A stretch of 64,000 bases of DNA from Apostichopus japonicus (lineage: Eukaryota; Echinodermata; Holothuroidea; Aspidochirotida; Stichopodidae): assembly GCF_037975245.1 (NCBI RefSeq), contig NC_092577.1, positions 37,006,898-37,070,897 of the forward strand, read 5' to 3'. The notes under the pieces were generated by a model. It made no database searches and was not told where the DNA came from. It saw nothing but the letters and a program-made list of their open reading frames with translations. Position 1 is the first letter of the stretch. Every line of letters begins with the position of its first letter. The position numbers and the translations under genes are program-made. Positions 12,452 to 23,665 of this stretch are shown here, one piece after another.

Positions 12452-14048
12452 CTCTTTCGCTGATGCTACCGCTCTCAACTTCACCTTCATCAGCGCTGGT
12501 GTAGTCCGGAGTGGATCGTATCTCCTCCTCCGAGCTACTGAGAGAGTAGTCCCTGCGTTTCCTCATTCCCTTGGCCTTGTGTGGCTTGGGAGGAGGGGGG
12601 CGTATACACTCACTCTGGTCCGAGCTCAGCGAGTCGTTCCTGATCATGGATTCATTTTTCCTGGACTCCTGTTTATTGTTACTGTTTGAAGTGACTTTTG
12701 CAGCTGCTGTACTTGGGTCTAGGTGACGATTCAGGGTCTCGCCAGAAGGAGGAGGGGCATAGGGGTCGTGGGGTTCGCATGGGTCCTGCAAGGCATCCCC
12801 AGTGTGCCTGGTATTGACGGCCCTGTGGTTGTTACCTTGCTGTAAGGGCTGTTTATTATATTGCACTGGTTGAGTCCCGTTCTCTGCTGCGGAATGTATG
12901 TCTTTTTCGCGAGACGGGGAGATCCCACGATCCACAATTGCACGATCATATTCTCGGTGGTTTCGCCTCTCTCTGCCTTCATACTCTCGCAGGTCAGAGG
13001 GAGTCCTGGCGCCCTCTCTCCGACTGAGAGAGTCCCGACTGTTTCTTAGATTAGCATCTGGATATTGGGTACCTGCACTGTACTCAGATTGGTCGTCGAA
13101 TCGCCTTTGTCGGTCCAGAGACCTCCCGCTAGATGTTCGTGAAACAGGTTGTTTTTCATATTGCCTATCTGGATCGTCCAGGTAAAATTGCTCGTCAAAT
13201 TCTCTCTCCTGGTATCGCTGGCAGAACCGCTCCTCCTCGTACCTGTCCAACGGAGTAGACTCCTGCTCTGTGTATCTACGTTCCCTTTCAGGGTAACGTT
13301 CGAGCTCGACTCTGGAATGCCTACCCCGACCTGCATAGTTGCTAGATCTTTCCTGCACGGCGTATCTATCACCACTACCTGACCGATCCCTATCTGGAGG
13401 TCTGTCTCTATAGCGACCTCTTTCGCGTGACCTCTCATATTCTCTGACCGACGAGTGATATTGAGGGTCACGTTCTCCCCTCTCCCTACTATCTCTCCCT
13501 TCTCTTCCCTCGCTCCTGGGCTCACGAGAGTCCCTTCCTTCTCTTCCATCCCTACCCTCCCTACCTTCCCTACCCTCCCTTCCTTCCCTACGCTCTCGGC
13601 CCTCCCTACCATCCCGTCCCTCCCTACCCTCTCTCACTTCACCTCTTGGCTCTCTAGCCTCCCTCTGTTCTCTCGAGAGGTCATGACGGCTGCCTCTCGT
13701 GGGACTGTGATGAAGACCCTCTCGGCTCTGCGGCCGGTTTAGATTCCGATCATCTTCTGATTTTGACAGCTGCCTAGTGAGTGCCACATGAGAAGAGTTG
13801 CTTCTTGGAGGGCCCCGCCCCTGAGATTCAAATCTTTCACGATCCCGTTCCCTATCACTACCCCTCCTGCCGAGTGGTGTGCGGTCTCCTGTCCCCCCTT
13901 GCCCAGGGGTACTTGGTTGAGATCGGGACACTGCTGGTATCTGGTCCAGAGGTATCTTCTCAGGGGTTGCTTTTCCACCATGGTACCATTTACCAGTCTT
14001 GGTTAGCAATTCTTGCTTCTTTCGACAAATCTTGCAGACCCAGAGGAC
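12452..14048 (-). CDS. RIMS: RIM exon 3: end of zinc finger plus long disordered linker
   Basis: A 1597-nt exon with a good acceptor (CTGTTTCCTTCTCAG ending at 14049) and donor (AAAGAG then GTAAGG at 12451). It encodes residues 131-662. The first residues, VLWVCKICRKKQELL, supply the last CxxC pair (C135, C138) of the RIM zinc finger. They are followed by TGKWYHG, the counterpart of the SGAWF-type motif in RIM and rabphilin. The rest is disordered: Ser/Pro-rich, then a tract of roughly 70 residues of Arg-Glu-Gly/Asp repeats (13450-13660), then RERD-rich segments. Near the end is a Ser/Glu/Asp cluster (SLSSSEEE, TSADEGEVESGSISERG) that I associate with RIM linkers. The open frame runs past the donor to 12309, but that tail is intron. 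The Pro/Leu-rich plus-strand frames here are shadows. Confidence 0.93.
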
Positions 14049-14070
14049 CTGAGAAGGAAACAGAAAATCC

Positions 14071-14455
14071 ATGATCACCATTGTACTTCTGCTATTGTGT
14101 TGAAAGATGATCAGCATTGTACTTCTGCTATTGTGTTTGCAAGATGATCAGCATTGTACTTCTGCTTTGTGTTTGCAAGATGATCAGCATTATACTTCTG
14201 CTATTGTGTTTGGAAGATGATCAGCAATCAAAAGATGATCTGCAATTGTGTTTGGAAGATTAACAGCATTGTACTTCTGCTATTGTGTTTGGAAGATGAT
14301 TAGCATTGTACTTCTGCTATTGTGTTTGCAAGATGATCAGCATTGTACTTCTGCTATTGTGTTTGCAAGATGATCAGCAATCAAAAGATGATCCGCAATT
14401 GTGTTTGGAAGATTAACAGCATTGTACTTCTGCTATTGTGTTTGCAAGATATGCA
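14071..14455. repeat. minisatellite, about 36-bp unit, flush with RIM exon 3 acceptor
   Basis: About 10 degenerate copies of GATGATCAGCATTGTACTTC plus TGCTATTGTGTTTG(C/G)AA, some shortened. The array starts 22 bp from the exon 3 acceptor. On the transcribed (minus) strand each unit contains AATGCTGATCAT, which fits a branch-point consensus (CTGAT). The unit nearest the exon seems to supply the branch region of the real splice site. Confidence 0.92.
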
Positions 14456-15610
14456 GTCAAAGGGGGGATTGATTAAACTTTGTCTTAGTTTGATGATAAC
14501 AAGTAACCATTGCACTAAGGTTACAAGGAGGGCAAACTTGTAGTAAGTCTGAAGTACTCCTTCGTATACTCTAAATCGCCACTCATGGATTTCTACTGTA
14601 CTCATAGATGGGGTAGTTTGGAAATCTAATACAGAATCTAGTACAAAATTAAGTATGTACTCAGTCTTGTACTCATACTGAGGGGAGGGGGTGTGTGATG
14701 GGGAGAATGGTTTGATCCATATGTACTTAGCAGGAGAATTATACTTGTACTTGTCTGCTGAGCACTGTACTCATACTGAGGGGGGGGGAGGGGGATGACA
14801 GGGGAATAGTTTTAATAATTATGCTCCTCTACTGAGCGCTGTACTTATACCGAGGGGAGGGGGAGGGTGTACTCATTTTGCAACCTACTGTAGAAATGCA
14901 CAATTTTGGCCACTTGCTAAAAATTGCTTGAAAAATAATCTTCTGACTAAAATCAAGTTCTCACTGGCATTTTCCTGACTAGGAACACATATCAGTTACT
15001 GTACAAGTGTTTGAGAGCAGCCAAATAATGTTTGCTGCATTAATACGGCACTAATCTGTTTGGTAGCCTGGACATTATGCTGAGTCTTTGACTGACGAAT
15101 GTTAACTGACTTACTTTTATCATGTGCTTAAGTTCTTCATGACTACAAGCAGAAAATTTATTTAAGATTGCCAACTGGTGACTTTTTCCTACTTTAGTAA
15201 ATAGCCTGAATTTCGAGGCCTGTACAACTCAATAGGGAGTTGCCGAAAACTAGCTATGTCCAGATATATATAACTGAGGTACGGTACAAAATGGCAGGAC
15301 ATCACTGGACTCTTTATCTCTGTCACATATTAAGTTCTCCACCTTCTTGGTCCTAGCAATCAAATTACCACTCTTCGAGGACCGTCCTTCTTCTAACACT
15401 TTCATTCACAGAACTAGTTCACACTGCCATCCTGCCAGAAAGAACCAGTTTATTGTCTGCAGAGTTTGTTAACCACTCCTACGACGAACACTGCTTGCAT
15501 GTGAGCAATTGCTAACGCAGCAACTCATTAAGTTAACTCCTCACTGGCATATTCCAACGACACAGACCAACTTGGTTTGAATGTACTTAACATAATCCCA
15601 GTGATTAACT
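14456..15610. repeat. RIM intron 2; diverged dispersed element at about 14890-15230
   Basis: The segment with ACTAAAATCAAGTTCTCACT and GGCATTTTC (about 14947-14975) reappears inverted near 32066-32098. GAGGCCTGTACAAC (15216) has an inverted partner near 31790. Together they suggest a dispersed element of about 340 bp. The remainder holds GGGGAGGGGG-rich patches at 14683, 14780 and 14855 that form a loose tandem repeat of TACTCATACTGAGGGG. Confidence 0.5.
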
Positions 15611-15611
15611 A

Positions 15612-15876
15612 ATATGTATGTGTTCAACTCACATGTATGTGTTCAACTCACATGTATATGTTCAACTCACATGTATGTATGTGTTCAACTCACATGTATG
15701 TATGTGTTCAACTCACATGTATGTATGTGTTCAACTCACATGTATGTATGTGTTCAACTCACATGTATGTATGTGTTCAACTCACATGTATGTGTTCAAC
15801 TCACATGTATGTGTTCAACTCACATGTATGTGTTCAACTCACATGTATGTGTTCAACTCACATGTATGTGTTCATG
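15612..15876. repeat. minisatellite, 19/23-bp unit
   Basis: About 13 copies of TGTGTTCAACTCACATGTA with or without an extra TGTA. It is open in three plus frames (Cys/Val/His/Met peptides), which is a repeat artefact. Confidence 0.96.
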
Positions 15877-16476
15877 GTGGTAAGGTACAGAACTGAAATG
15901 TGCTCTATATATCAGATCTCTTTATTGTTCTATTTATTTAAATGTTACTGACATTACTGTATACATGTGAATGTGGTTCAATATTTAACAAATATTGCAG
16001 AGCACCCTGAAAATACAAACCATACATACCCTGGATATGAAGACTGACATTATTATTATTATTATTCCAATTAGTGCTCTATGTACTATTAAACATTGAA
16101 TATCAAAACAACACAAATTAGCCTGTAAAGGAGTACAAATCATGTACAAAAGATAGTGAGCATGACTTTGGATCTTACCAGTGTATTTATCGACACATTT
16201 TTCTTTCCAAAGAAGGACCGACAGGGGAACTGGTAAAAGTGAACAAATTTCTGCACAGTCATACAAGGGAATACAAATTATCTGCATTGATTTCTGTACA
16301 TGCTCATGTACACAACATTAACATAAAACTGCTGCCTGAACTGGACAATTTAATATACTGTATGCATATCGTCTATAGGGCTTGCTTACATACATGTAAC
16401 AACAGGAAGAAGAACAGTGACCTGTAACTAAGGAGGGTCATTTGGAGACAGTGCAAGAATGTTACCAGTTAAACAT
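15877..16476. other. RIM intron 2, no feature seen
   Basis: AT-rich sequence with a short TTA run near 16050. No exon was recognised. Confidence 0.5.
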
Positions 16477-16800
16477 AGGGGGCATTGTGGTCAAGTGGTT
16501 AAGGCAGTGGACTTGTGATCTAAGTATTGCAGGTTCGAGTCTTGGCCAGATCATTGCGTTGTGTCCTTCGGCAAGACACTTTATCTCCATTGCCTCTCTT
16601 CACCCAGAGATTATAAAAGGGGTCTTGCGAGGTAACTTTTATATATTTGTGTGGGCGGGTTTGTGGCTGCACCCTATGGGAAGTCCCCCGGGGGACATGT
16701 AGAGTTGGTGCACTGTGTTGCCCCAGGAGAGATTGTTTGAATTGTGCACACTTTGGTGTGTTGGTGTGACAAGTTACCAATGACCAGGGATTAAGTTATA
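16477..16800 (+). mobile_element. tRNA-derived SINE
   Basis: The head resembles a tRNA: an A-box-like GTGGTCAAGTGGTTAAGGC at 16487 and a B-box-like GGTTCGAGTCTTGG at 16531, spaced as in RNA polymerase III promoters. It is followed by a conserved-looking SINE core (TTGTGTCCTTCGGCAAGACA then CTTTATCTCCATTGCC). The 3' end is not sharp and no poly(A) or target-site duplication was identified. It lies in RIM intron 2, antisense to the gene. ORFs over it are incidental. Confidence 0.8.
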
Positions 16801-17738
16801 AAGTCATGTGAGGGGTTTTGGCCTTGAACAAGACTGCAAACCTTCAACTTCAAATATCGATCAGATTATGTATAATATGGCCTGTATGTATGAAAGGTAT
16901 TAAAGAGAATAATGAGGTATATCAGTTCTGTTTTCTGGCTTTATGCACTTAAATTTATATGCAAATACTTGAAAAGTATATTTAGGTCACAGACTTTAAA
17001 ATCAAACTCAAAACTGTAACCTATTATTGAAGTTTAGAACTATTACCTATAAATTGTTTTATTCACTGCTTTTCACACTATATGTAAAGTACTGCAAATT
17101 ATTAACATCAACTCTAGTTTTTCAACATACTACTCTGAAATTGAAGTGCAAGTGGGCCCCTTCACTTCAATCTACATAAGAATCAGAAAAATGAATGGAA
17201 CCGTAGCAAAGTCCTGTTGTCTGCAGATTCACACTAATCAAATGGCAAACAAAGCATGCTTGAGTTCTTCAGTTCCCAACGCCCTGATCAATTGTGTAAA
17301 TTGAAAACTATTTTTTGACCTGACATGTCTGATATGTAAACCTTCAGCTAAACTAGATCAATTTTATCATACATCATCTCCTTAACTACAGTGTGTGAGA
17401 TCTGATAATTCATAAATTTACTCTTTCCCATCATTACTGAATGTACAGTACAGTAAGTATTAATCATTAAAATGGCAAAGAGAAACTTGATATATACTGG
17501 TCAGCTGTACTCAGGTGTACTTATCTACAGTGTAGATAAATAAACTGTAGACAAGTCCAGTATTACAGTGTATAGTTACAGTACTACTCTACATACAGTA
17601 ATGTAGTATGCATGCTTGACCATCAAGATTCATTTGAAAACATTTTGGGGGATTGCGAATGGTACCCAAGTATTATACAATGGAACCTTGATCACCCAAT
17701 GTAACAGAGAGAATAAAAAAATGTAGTATAATCAAGGG
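16801..17738. other. RIM intron 2, no feature seen
   Basis: AT-rich. TACTGTA/TACAGTA heptamers are frequent near 17440-17600 but not tandem. No exon was recognised. Confidence 0.5.
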
Positions 17739-18530
17739 CTTCCACCAGCCTTAGTGCTTGACTATCAATTGTAATGGAATATAGAGCGAGTTATCAGTAC
17801 TGTAGTATATTACACTTTGTCATGTAATGGAATATAGAGTGAGTAATAAGTATTGTGCAGTGTAAATATTTTGTTATGTAATGGATTATAGGGCGAGTTA
17901 TCAGTATTGTACAGTGTATTATACTTTGTCATGTAATGGAATATAGAGTAATAAGTATTGTACAATGTATTATACTTTGTTATGTAATGGAATATAGAGT
18001 GAGTAATAAGTATTGTGCAGTGTAAATATTTTGTTATGTAATGGATTATAGGGCGAGTTATCAGTATTGTACAGTGTATTATACTTTGTCATGTAATGGA
18101 ATATAGAGTAATAAGTATTGTACAATGTATTATACTTTGTTATGTAATGGAATATAGAGTGAGTAATAAGTATTGTGCAGTGTAAATATTTTGTTATGTA
18201 ATGGAATATAGAGTAAGTTATCAGTATTGTACAGTGTATTATACTTTGTTATGTAATGGAATATAGAGTGAGTAATAAGTATTGTACAGTGTAAATACTT
18301 TGTCATGTCATGTAATGGATTATAGAGTGAGTAATAAGTATTTTACAGTGAAATATACTTTGTTATGTAATGGAATATAGAGTAAGTTATCAGTATTGTA
18401 CAGTGTAATATACTTTGTCATGTCATGTAATGGACTATAGAGCGAGTTATCAGTACTGTACAGTGTGTTATACATTGTCATGTAATGGAATATACTGAGT
18501 GAGTTATAAGTATTGTACAGTGTATATTTC
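17739..18530. repeat. tandem array, about 54-60-bp unit
   Basis: About 14 degenerate copies of ATGTAATGGAATATAGAGTG followed by AGTAATAAGTATTGTACAGT and a TATACTTTGTC/T segment. A block of roughly 170 bp is repeated nearly exactly (17821-17990 and 17991-18160), showing multi-unit duplication. Confidence 0.93.
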
Positions 18531-19038
18531 TGCTTCTGTATTTTCATTCGTCTTTTTCAAATGTAGAGACGGCAGGAAATTCACTAATTTAGTTCATCTC
18601 AAACCTAAAGTTACAGTAACTTAACACTGGTCACATAACAGCAGCATTAAATTTTGCATAGTATAATTTTTTTTGTTCTCCTTTAGTAAATTGATGCAAC
18701 AAGATCAAACCTAGTTCATATGAGTATTGATCCCATTACCTTTACATTAATACTATGATAAACCACCACCAGGAACAAAATGAACAGAGGGCACACTGTC
18801 ATATCTGTTAAAGTTAGCTTCACAAAACTTGTTGGGCACTATGAGTTTTGGTAGCATGACAGCACCATGAGTTGAAAGCTAGTAGTATACAAGTTTGTAT
18901 ATTATTAGGTTAGTAGCTACATGTATTATGACTGGTATTTTTCAGAGGACTCTCCCCCAAACGTCCAGTCATGCAGCTTAGGTAGATAGAGAAGTGCAGG
19001 TAAAGAGGCGAGACAGGCAAGTATTGTTGCTCGTAAAT
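18531..19038. other. RIM intron 2, no feature seen
   Basis: No gene, RNA or clear repeat recognised. Confidence 0.5.
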
Positions 19039-19366
19039 CCTCCTGTCCCTTCCTCTATGCTCCAGCTCTGTAACCATTGAAATACACCACCCCCTCCTGT
19101 CCCTTCCTCTATGCTCCAGCTCTGTAACCATTGAAATACACCACCCCCTCCTGTCCCTTCCTCTATGCTCCAGCTCTGTAACCATTGAAATACACCACCC
19201 CCTCCTGTCCCTTCCTCTATGCTCCAGCTCTGTAACCATTGAAATACACCACCCCCTCCTGTCCCTTCCTCTATGCTCCAGCTCTGTAACCATTGAAATA
19301 CACCACCCCCTCCTGTCCCTTCCTCTATGCTCCAGCTCTGTAACCATTGAAATACACCACCCCCTC
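19039..19366. repeat. 54-bp VNTR, six near-perfect copies
   Basis: Six copies of a unit starting CTCCTGTCCCTTCCTCTATG and ending GAAATACACCACCC appear identical by eye, which implies very recent expansion. Since 54 is divisible by three, the minus strand shows an 18-residue repeat (MVTELEHRGRDRRGWCIS). There is no start context, splice site or family support for coding, and it lies inside RIM intron 2. Confidence 0.95.
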
Positions 19367-20340
19367 GTTCCTTAAAGGCCTGAACATTTAAGTTTCTGGA
19401 GTTCGGTATGGTTGATTACTGTATACTGTATTCAAGAGACATTTCTCTTTACCACTAATTCTGCACATACAGTAAAACTAAATTGCACATCTATAATATA
19501 TACTGTATTGACAACTGCAGTGCACACAATATTTTAATGAAATTACAAAAGTTTTCCCTGCCACAGTATCTTAAAGGAAGGTGGCATTTGGCAATCATGT
19601 TTCTAGTTGATTGAGCATATTCAGCTTGCTCCTCTGCCGGTGATATTGAAAACTATTACACAAACACCGTAACTTGTGAACTGTGGCGAGCAACACCGTC
19701 CAAGTCTCTCACAAAATGAAGCTCACTCCACCAAACGTTGACGCAAGCCGGCTCGGTGCATCGTCAACCTCATCAACTTGCCAAATACTGGCATTTTGTT
19801 GCTCCGGCAACCGATCTCTGTCTACCAGCCTCTAAGCAGGCAGTTGCATGGGAAAGCAGTCAGCGATGACGTCAGAGGACGTCCAATTCATCGTCGTCGA
19901 TGATGATGATGATGACTAGAGGTTCCGAGGCGTTGTGGAGGAATGTTATGTTTGATCTGTATATATAGTTTAGTCAATGAACAAGTAACTGAGTGCATGC
20001 CTGTGTGTGTGTGTGTGCGTGCGTGTGTGTGTGTGTGTAACAATTGTACCATGAAGGCACAAGTGCAGAGCAGTACACTAGCGTGTCAGCTGGTTTACAG
20101 AACACTGCAGGGATGAATGTGCAGTGCATGAGGGTTATTTGTGGTAGCATGTAATATCAGGAATGCGGCGGCATAAGATGAAAGTCGTACAATGGGGAAG
20201 GTTCACAACCCTCCCCCCCCCAAAAAAGAAAAAAGGCCAATGTTTCAAGTCAAATATTATGTAAAATAATATTATCCTAGCCAAAGGAGAGCAAAAATTT
20301 CAGCAGTCTTTGCCAGATCTGTTGTATACAGTAAAGATGC
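19367..20340. promoter_or_regulatory. GC-richer island with perfect CRE; otherwise no gene
   Basis: Between about 19700 and 19960 the sequence is clearly richer in GC and CpG than its surroundings. It contains a perfect palindromic CRE (TGACGTCA, 19867-19874), a GATGATGAT run at 19900 and a TATATATAG at 19962. This could be an internal enhancer or alternative promoter in RIM intron 2, but no first exon was identified. A (GT)n tract follows at about 20003-20038. Confidence 0.35.
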
Positions 20341-20590
20341 TTTTCTGTAATGTGCTGTACTACACTGCACTATGCTGTACTATACTACTGTATACTAAAC
20401 TGTGCTGTACTATACTATACTAAACTGTACTATACTATACTAAACTGTACTATTCTAAACTTTACTATACTATACTAAACTTTTCTATCCTATACTAAAC
20501 TGTACTGTACTATACTAAACTGTACTGTACTATACTAAACTGTACTGTACTAAACTGTACTGTACTAAACTGTACTGTACTAAACTGTAC
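20340..20590. repeat. CTGTACTATACTAAA microsatellite, left part
   Basis: Irregular 10-15-bp units made of CTGTACTATACTAAA. The array is interrupted at 20591 by an inserted element and resumes at 22258. Confidence 0.95.
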
Positions 20591-22249
20591 TAGTGTTCGA
20601 CCGATAATCGGTTAGATTATCAGACAATCGGTAAATAATCGGCAGTGACAAAATCCATTGCGCTACCTATTATTTGGAACCAATTATTACGTTCCACTTA
20701 AAGGATTGTATTTTTCTGCGCTTTTGAATCACCACAACCACAACGGGAGGAGAATGTAGATCATTCGATTCAACGCTATTCATAGCCGGGGAAGGTGCGC
20801 TAATCTACCATGTTACAGTATCGAAAGTCCCTCACGCAAGTTTGTACTCATGCTGTTCGATATACGATCCAGTTTTGGCAGTTAACATCATACAGTATAC
20901 CGGCGATACGCTTAGGGGGACGACGTAATTATTTTTTTTCACTTCGCTTCTTGCATCTAACAAAACCTCCAGTTAACAGTTTTAAAGATTGATAAGAAAG
21001 ATTCATTTTTTGGAGTAAATAAAAACCAAATCAATATACTTTTGAACCACTTTGGCCATTTCACAGTAGGTGAAAACTGGAAAGTGAAAACGATACAATT
21101 AGGCTTTGTTCATTGTGACTTCTACGTACATTAGGCTAGTCTGGCTAGAGAATGGTTCAGCTTCAAAACTGTTCAGTTTGAAAATGTGCCCAAGATTTTA
21201 CAAATGCCATAAAATGAAGAAATCAAGGCGCCAAATTTTCCTTAAAATGTTTGGCAACAGTCCTCAGTTCTACTGCATTACAGTATTTTGTGATTAGGCA
21301 AACACTCTTACGCATATTTTTGCGAAAAACCTGAAGCAACTTTTTTTCCCTGACCGCATGTACCATACTTGCTAAAATAACCCCTTTGCAGTAACTAAAC
21401 TCCTTAACCGCCACCAAATAAAGCTAGTCTGATTTCCATCGACACGCGCGACAAAGTCAATGGGACTTTAGTGTGTGATTTCTCCCACATGTAGTTAAGT
21501 CAATGGAGAAGCACCATTGACTTACTGTGTATGATCGTTTGAAACAAAAGTTCGATCAGAAGTTTTCCCTCGCAGATGGTAATCATTGAAAACTTCGTGA
21601 TTGTTTTATTTTTCATAATAAAATAAAACTGTTTGCAAAATGCTTATCCACTAAAGAGCCTGTTTAAGAATATGAGTAAAATTAAGTTGGCCTGACGTTT
21701 CGATCCAGCTAGGACCGAAATATCAGGCCAACTTACTTTTACACATTATTTTCATATCAGATTATATATTTCGATATCAGCTAACGAAATAACAAATATT
21801 TTATTTCTGTGCGATATTCTTTTCATTTTATTTACGTTGGAGTTGCAACTCTGATAATGGTTATATTACCAGTTTTAAAAGCTGTCCCTAACTTCTTTTT
21901 TTTTCATTTCATAGCCAATGGCTACTATTTTTCCCCTTCTGTAGTCTGTACAGCACTGTCATTAACTGTGTTGTGGCGGGATTGCAATATCGCGACTCCT
22001 CGTTATAAATGTACAGCGCCCCATGTATGTATCAAGTGTTCTTTATTTGCTCCATTTATCTTTACCGTTTTAAGTCGTTCATTAACATCTTTGATTGTAT
22101 TCGCCTAGAAGTTAGAAATCATGCATAACACAATATCATATATAGTCCAGTTCCACGAAAATGATGAAATAATCGGTAATTGGCTCGATTGTCACAGGAA
22201 CTAATCGGTACTTGGTAAAGCCGATTATCATATAATCGGTCCAACACTT
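20591..22249. mobile_element. hAT-like non-autonomous DNA transposon, 1.66 kb
   Basis: The ends are imperfect inverted repeats: TAGTGTTCGACCGAT on the left and ATCGGTCCAACACTT on the right, with further ATAATCGG inverted motifs inside each end. The element is flanked by an identical 8-bp AACTGTAC (20583-20590 and 22250-22257), the target-site length of hAT elements. The same 8-mer occurs in the host microsatellite, so the duplication alone is weak evidence. The interruption of the microsatellite is clear. Internal ORFs (up to 99 codons) do not resemble a transposase to me, so it is probably non-autonomous. A smaller foldback element sits inside at about 21672-21760. Confidence 0.75.
21672..21762. 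mobile_element. short foldback element, GGCCTGACGTTTCGATCC family
   Basis: Two inverted arms, TAAGTTGGCCTGACGTTTCG and CGAAATATCAGGCCAACTTA, lie a few bases apart around CCAGCTAGG. The left arm matches the starts of the copies at 25412 and 46000. This is a deleted, nearly palindromic version nested inside the hAT-like element. Confidence 0.7.
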
Positions 22250-22257
22250 AACTGTAC

Positions 22258-22860
22258 TATACTAAACTGTACTGTACTATACTGAACTGTACTATACTAA
22301 ACTATACTGTACTATACTGAACTGTACTATACTAAACTGACTATACTAAACTGTACTACACTATACTAAAATGTACTGTACTATACTAAACTGTACTGTA
22401 CTATACTAAACTGTACTACTGTACACTATACTAAACTCTATTGTACTATACTAAACTGTACTACTGTACACTATACTAAACTCTACTGTACACTATACTA
22501 AACTGTACTACACTATACTAAAATGTACTGTACTGTACTATACTAAACTGTACTGTACTATACTAAACTGTACTACACTATACTAAACTCTACTGTACTA
22601 TACTATACTAAACTGTACTACACTATACTAAAATGTACAGTACTGTACTGTACTATACTGAACTGTACTACACTATTAGAGACTCTACTGTACTATACTA
22701 AACTGTAATAGACACTATACTAAAATGTACTGTACTATACTAAACTGTACTACAATATACTAAAATGTACTGTACTATACTAAACTGTACTACAATATAC
22801 TAAAATGTACTGTACTATACTAAACTGTATTGTACTATACTAAACTGTACTGTCGATAAT
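22258..22860. repeat. CTGTACTATACTAAA microsatellite, right part
   Basis: Continuation of the array split by the 20591-22249 insertion. Units ACTATACTAAACTGTACTGT recur with variants. Confidence 0.95.
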
Positions 22861-23571
22861 AAAGTATACTTCATTCTGTAATTTAAAGGAAAACCAAACC
22901 CAGCTGATGAGTGCTCTAGTGATGTTGATATCTAGATGTATTGTAGTATACAGTATTTGTCATGAACAAATTCCCAAAGCAGTTAAGAAATGTTTTCGGG
23001 CAATAATTAAGATTACATCACAAATGCATTAAATCCACAAAATGTCACAGATTCCACCAGACTTTGCTCTTGGTGACCTGTTATGACCTTTGATTAAGTA
23101 AAAACAATAGGGCTCTTGTAATCACTAAGATGAATACATACAGTACAAAACATGATTCATCCAAGCTATACTATTAAAGAATACACTTCCTGTTTTCAAA
23201 GTTTTCACATGTTGGCCTCAAGTGATTATTGATCTCCAGTTCTCCACCTCTACAATAGGATGGTGGTACCCAGCAAGTTGGATCTACAACCCAAATATGA
23301 ATGAAATCTTGTGATAGCTACTTAAGGAGCTGATATGCACACACACACTCGAGTATACAACAACATCATGAACGCATGTATACATATCGGGCAGTTACTT
23401 TACGATGCTTGAGCGACTACAAATGTTTATGGATTTATGGATTACAACTTACACGTCGGGTGGCTTCCAATTTAACATTTTAACTCAAATTTGGAATCTT
23501 CTCAATTTAGAAAGTCATTCCAGAATGGAAAACCATAGTTTGCTCTTGAATGAAAAACCCACCTTACTGTG
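22861..23571. other. no gene; old dispersed repeat fragment near 23070-23230
   Basis: The sequence GTGACCTGTTATGACCTTTG and the following segment resemble the 520-1025 repeat family. No exon was recognised. Confidence 0.4.
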
Positions 23572-23665
23572 ACCTGGCCGGGTATCGTACCCAGAACCTC
23601 CCAATTGCTAAGCCTCAATGCTTCCAATGCCACCGCCTTTATCCACTCTGCCAAAGCAAGGGTTA
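23572..23665 (-). mobile_element. tRNA-derived SINE head (Ser-like)
   Basis: On the minus strand an A-box-like TTGGCAGAGTGGATAAAGGC is followed about 50 bases later by a B-box-like GGGTACGATACCCGG. The spacing suits a tRNA with a long variable arm. No intact acceptor stem and no terminator were seen, so it is a SINE head or tRNA pseudogene rather than a working tRNA. Confidence 0.6.

Noticed and set aside
12731..14074. Plus- and minus-strand ORFs overlapping RIM exon 3
   Set aside because: Shadow frames of the Arg/Glu/Gly-rich coding exon. The RIM frame is supported by splice sites, zinc-finger residues and phase continuity.
16442..16780. 86-codon ORFs on both strands
   Set aside because: They cover the tRNA-derived SINE.
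18910..19347. 145-codon minus-strand ORF with an 18-residue repeat
   Set aside because: Created by the 54-bp VNTR in RIM intron 2; no signal peptide, splice sites or known domain.
21809..22108. 99-codon ORF with hydrophobic start
   Set aside because: Inside the hAT-like element; no transposase motif and compositional hydrophobicity from a T-rich stretch.
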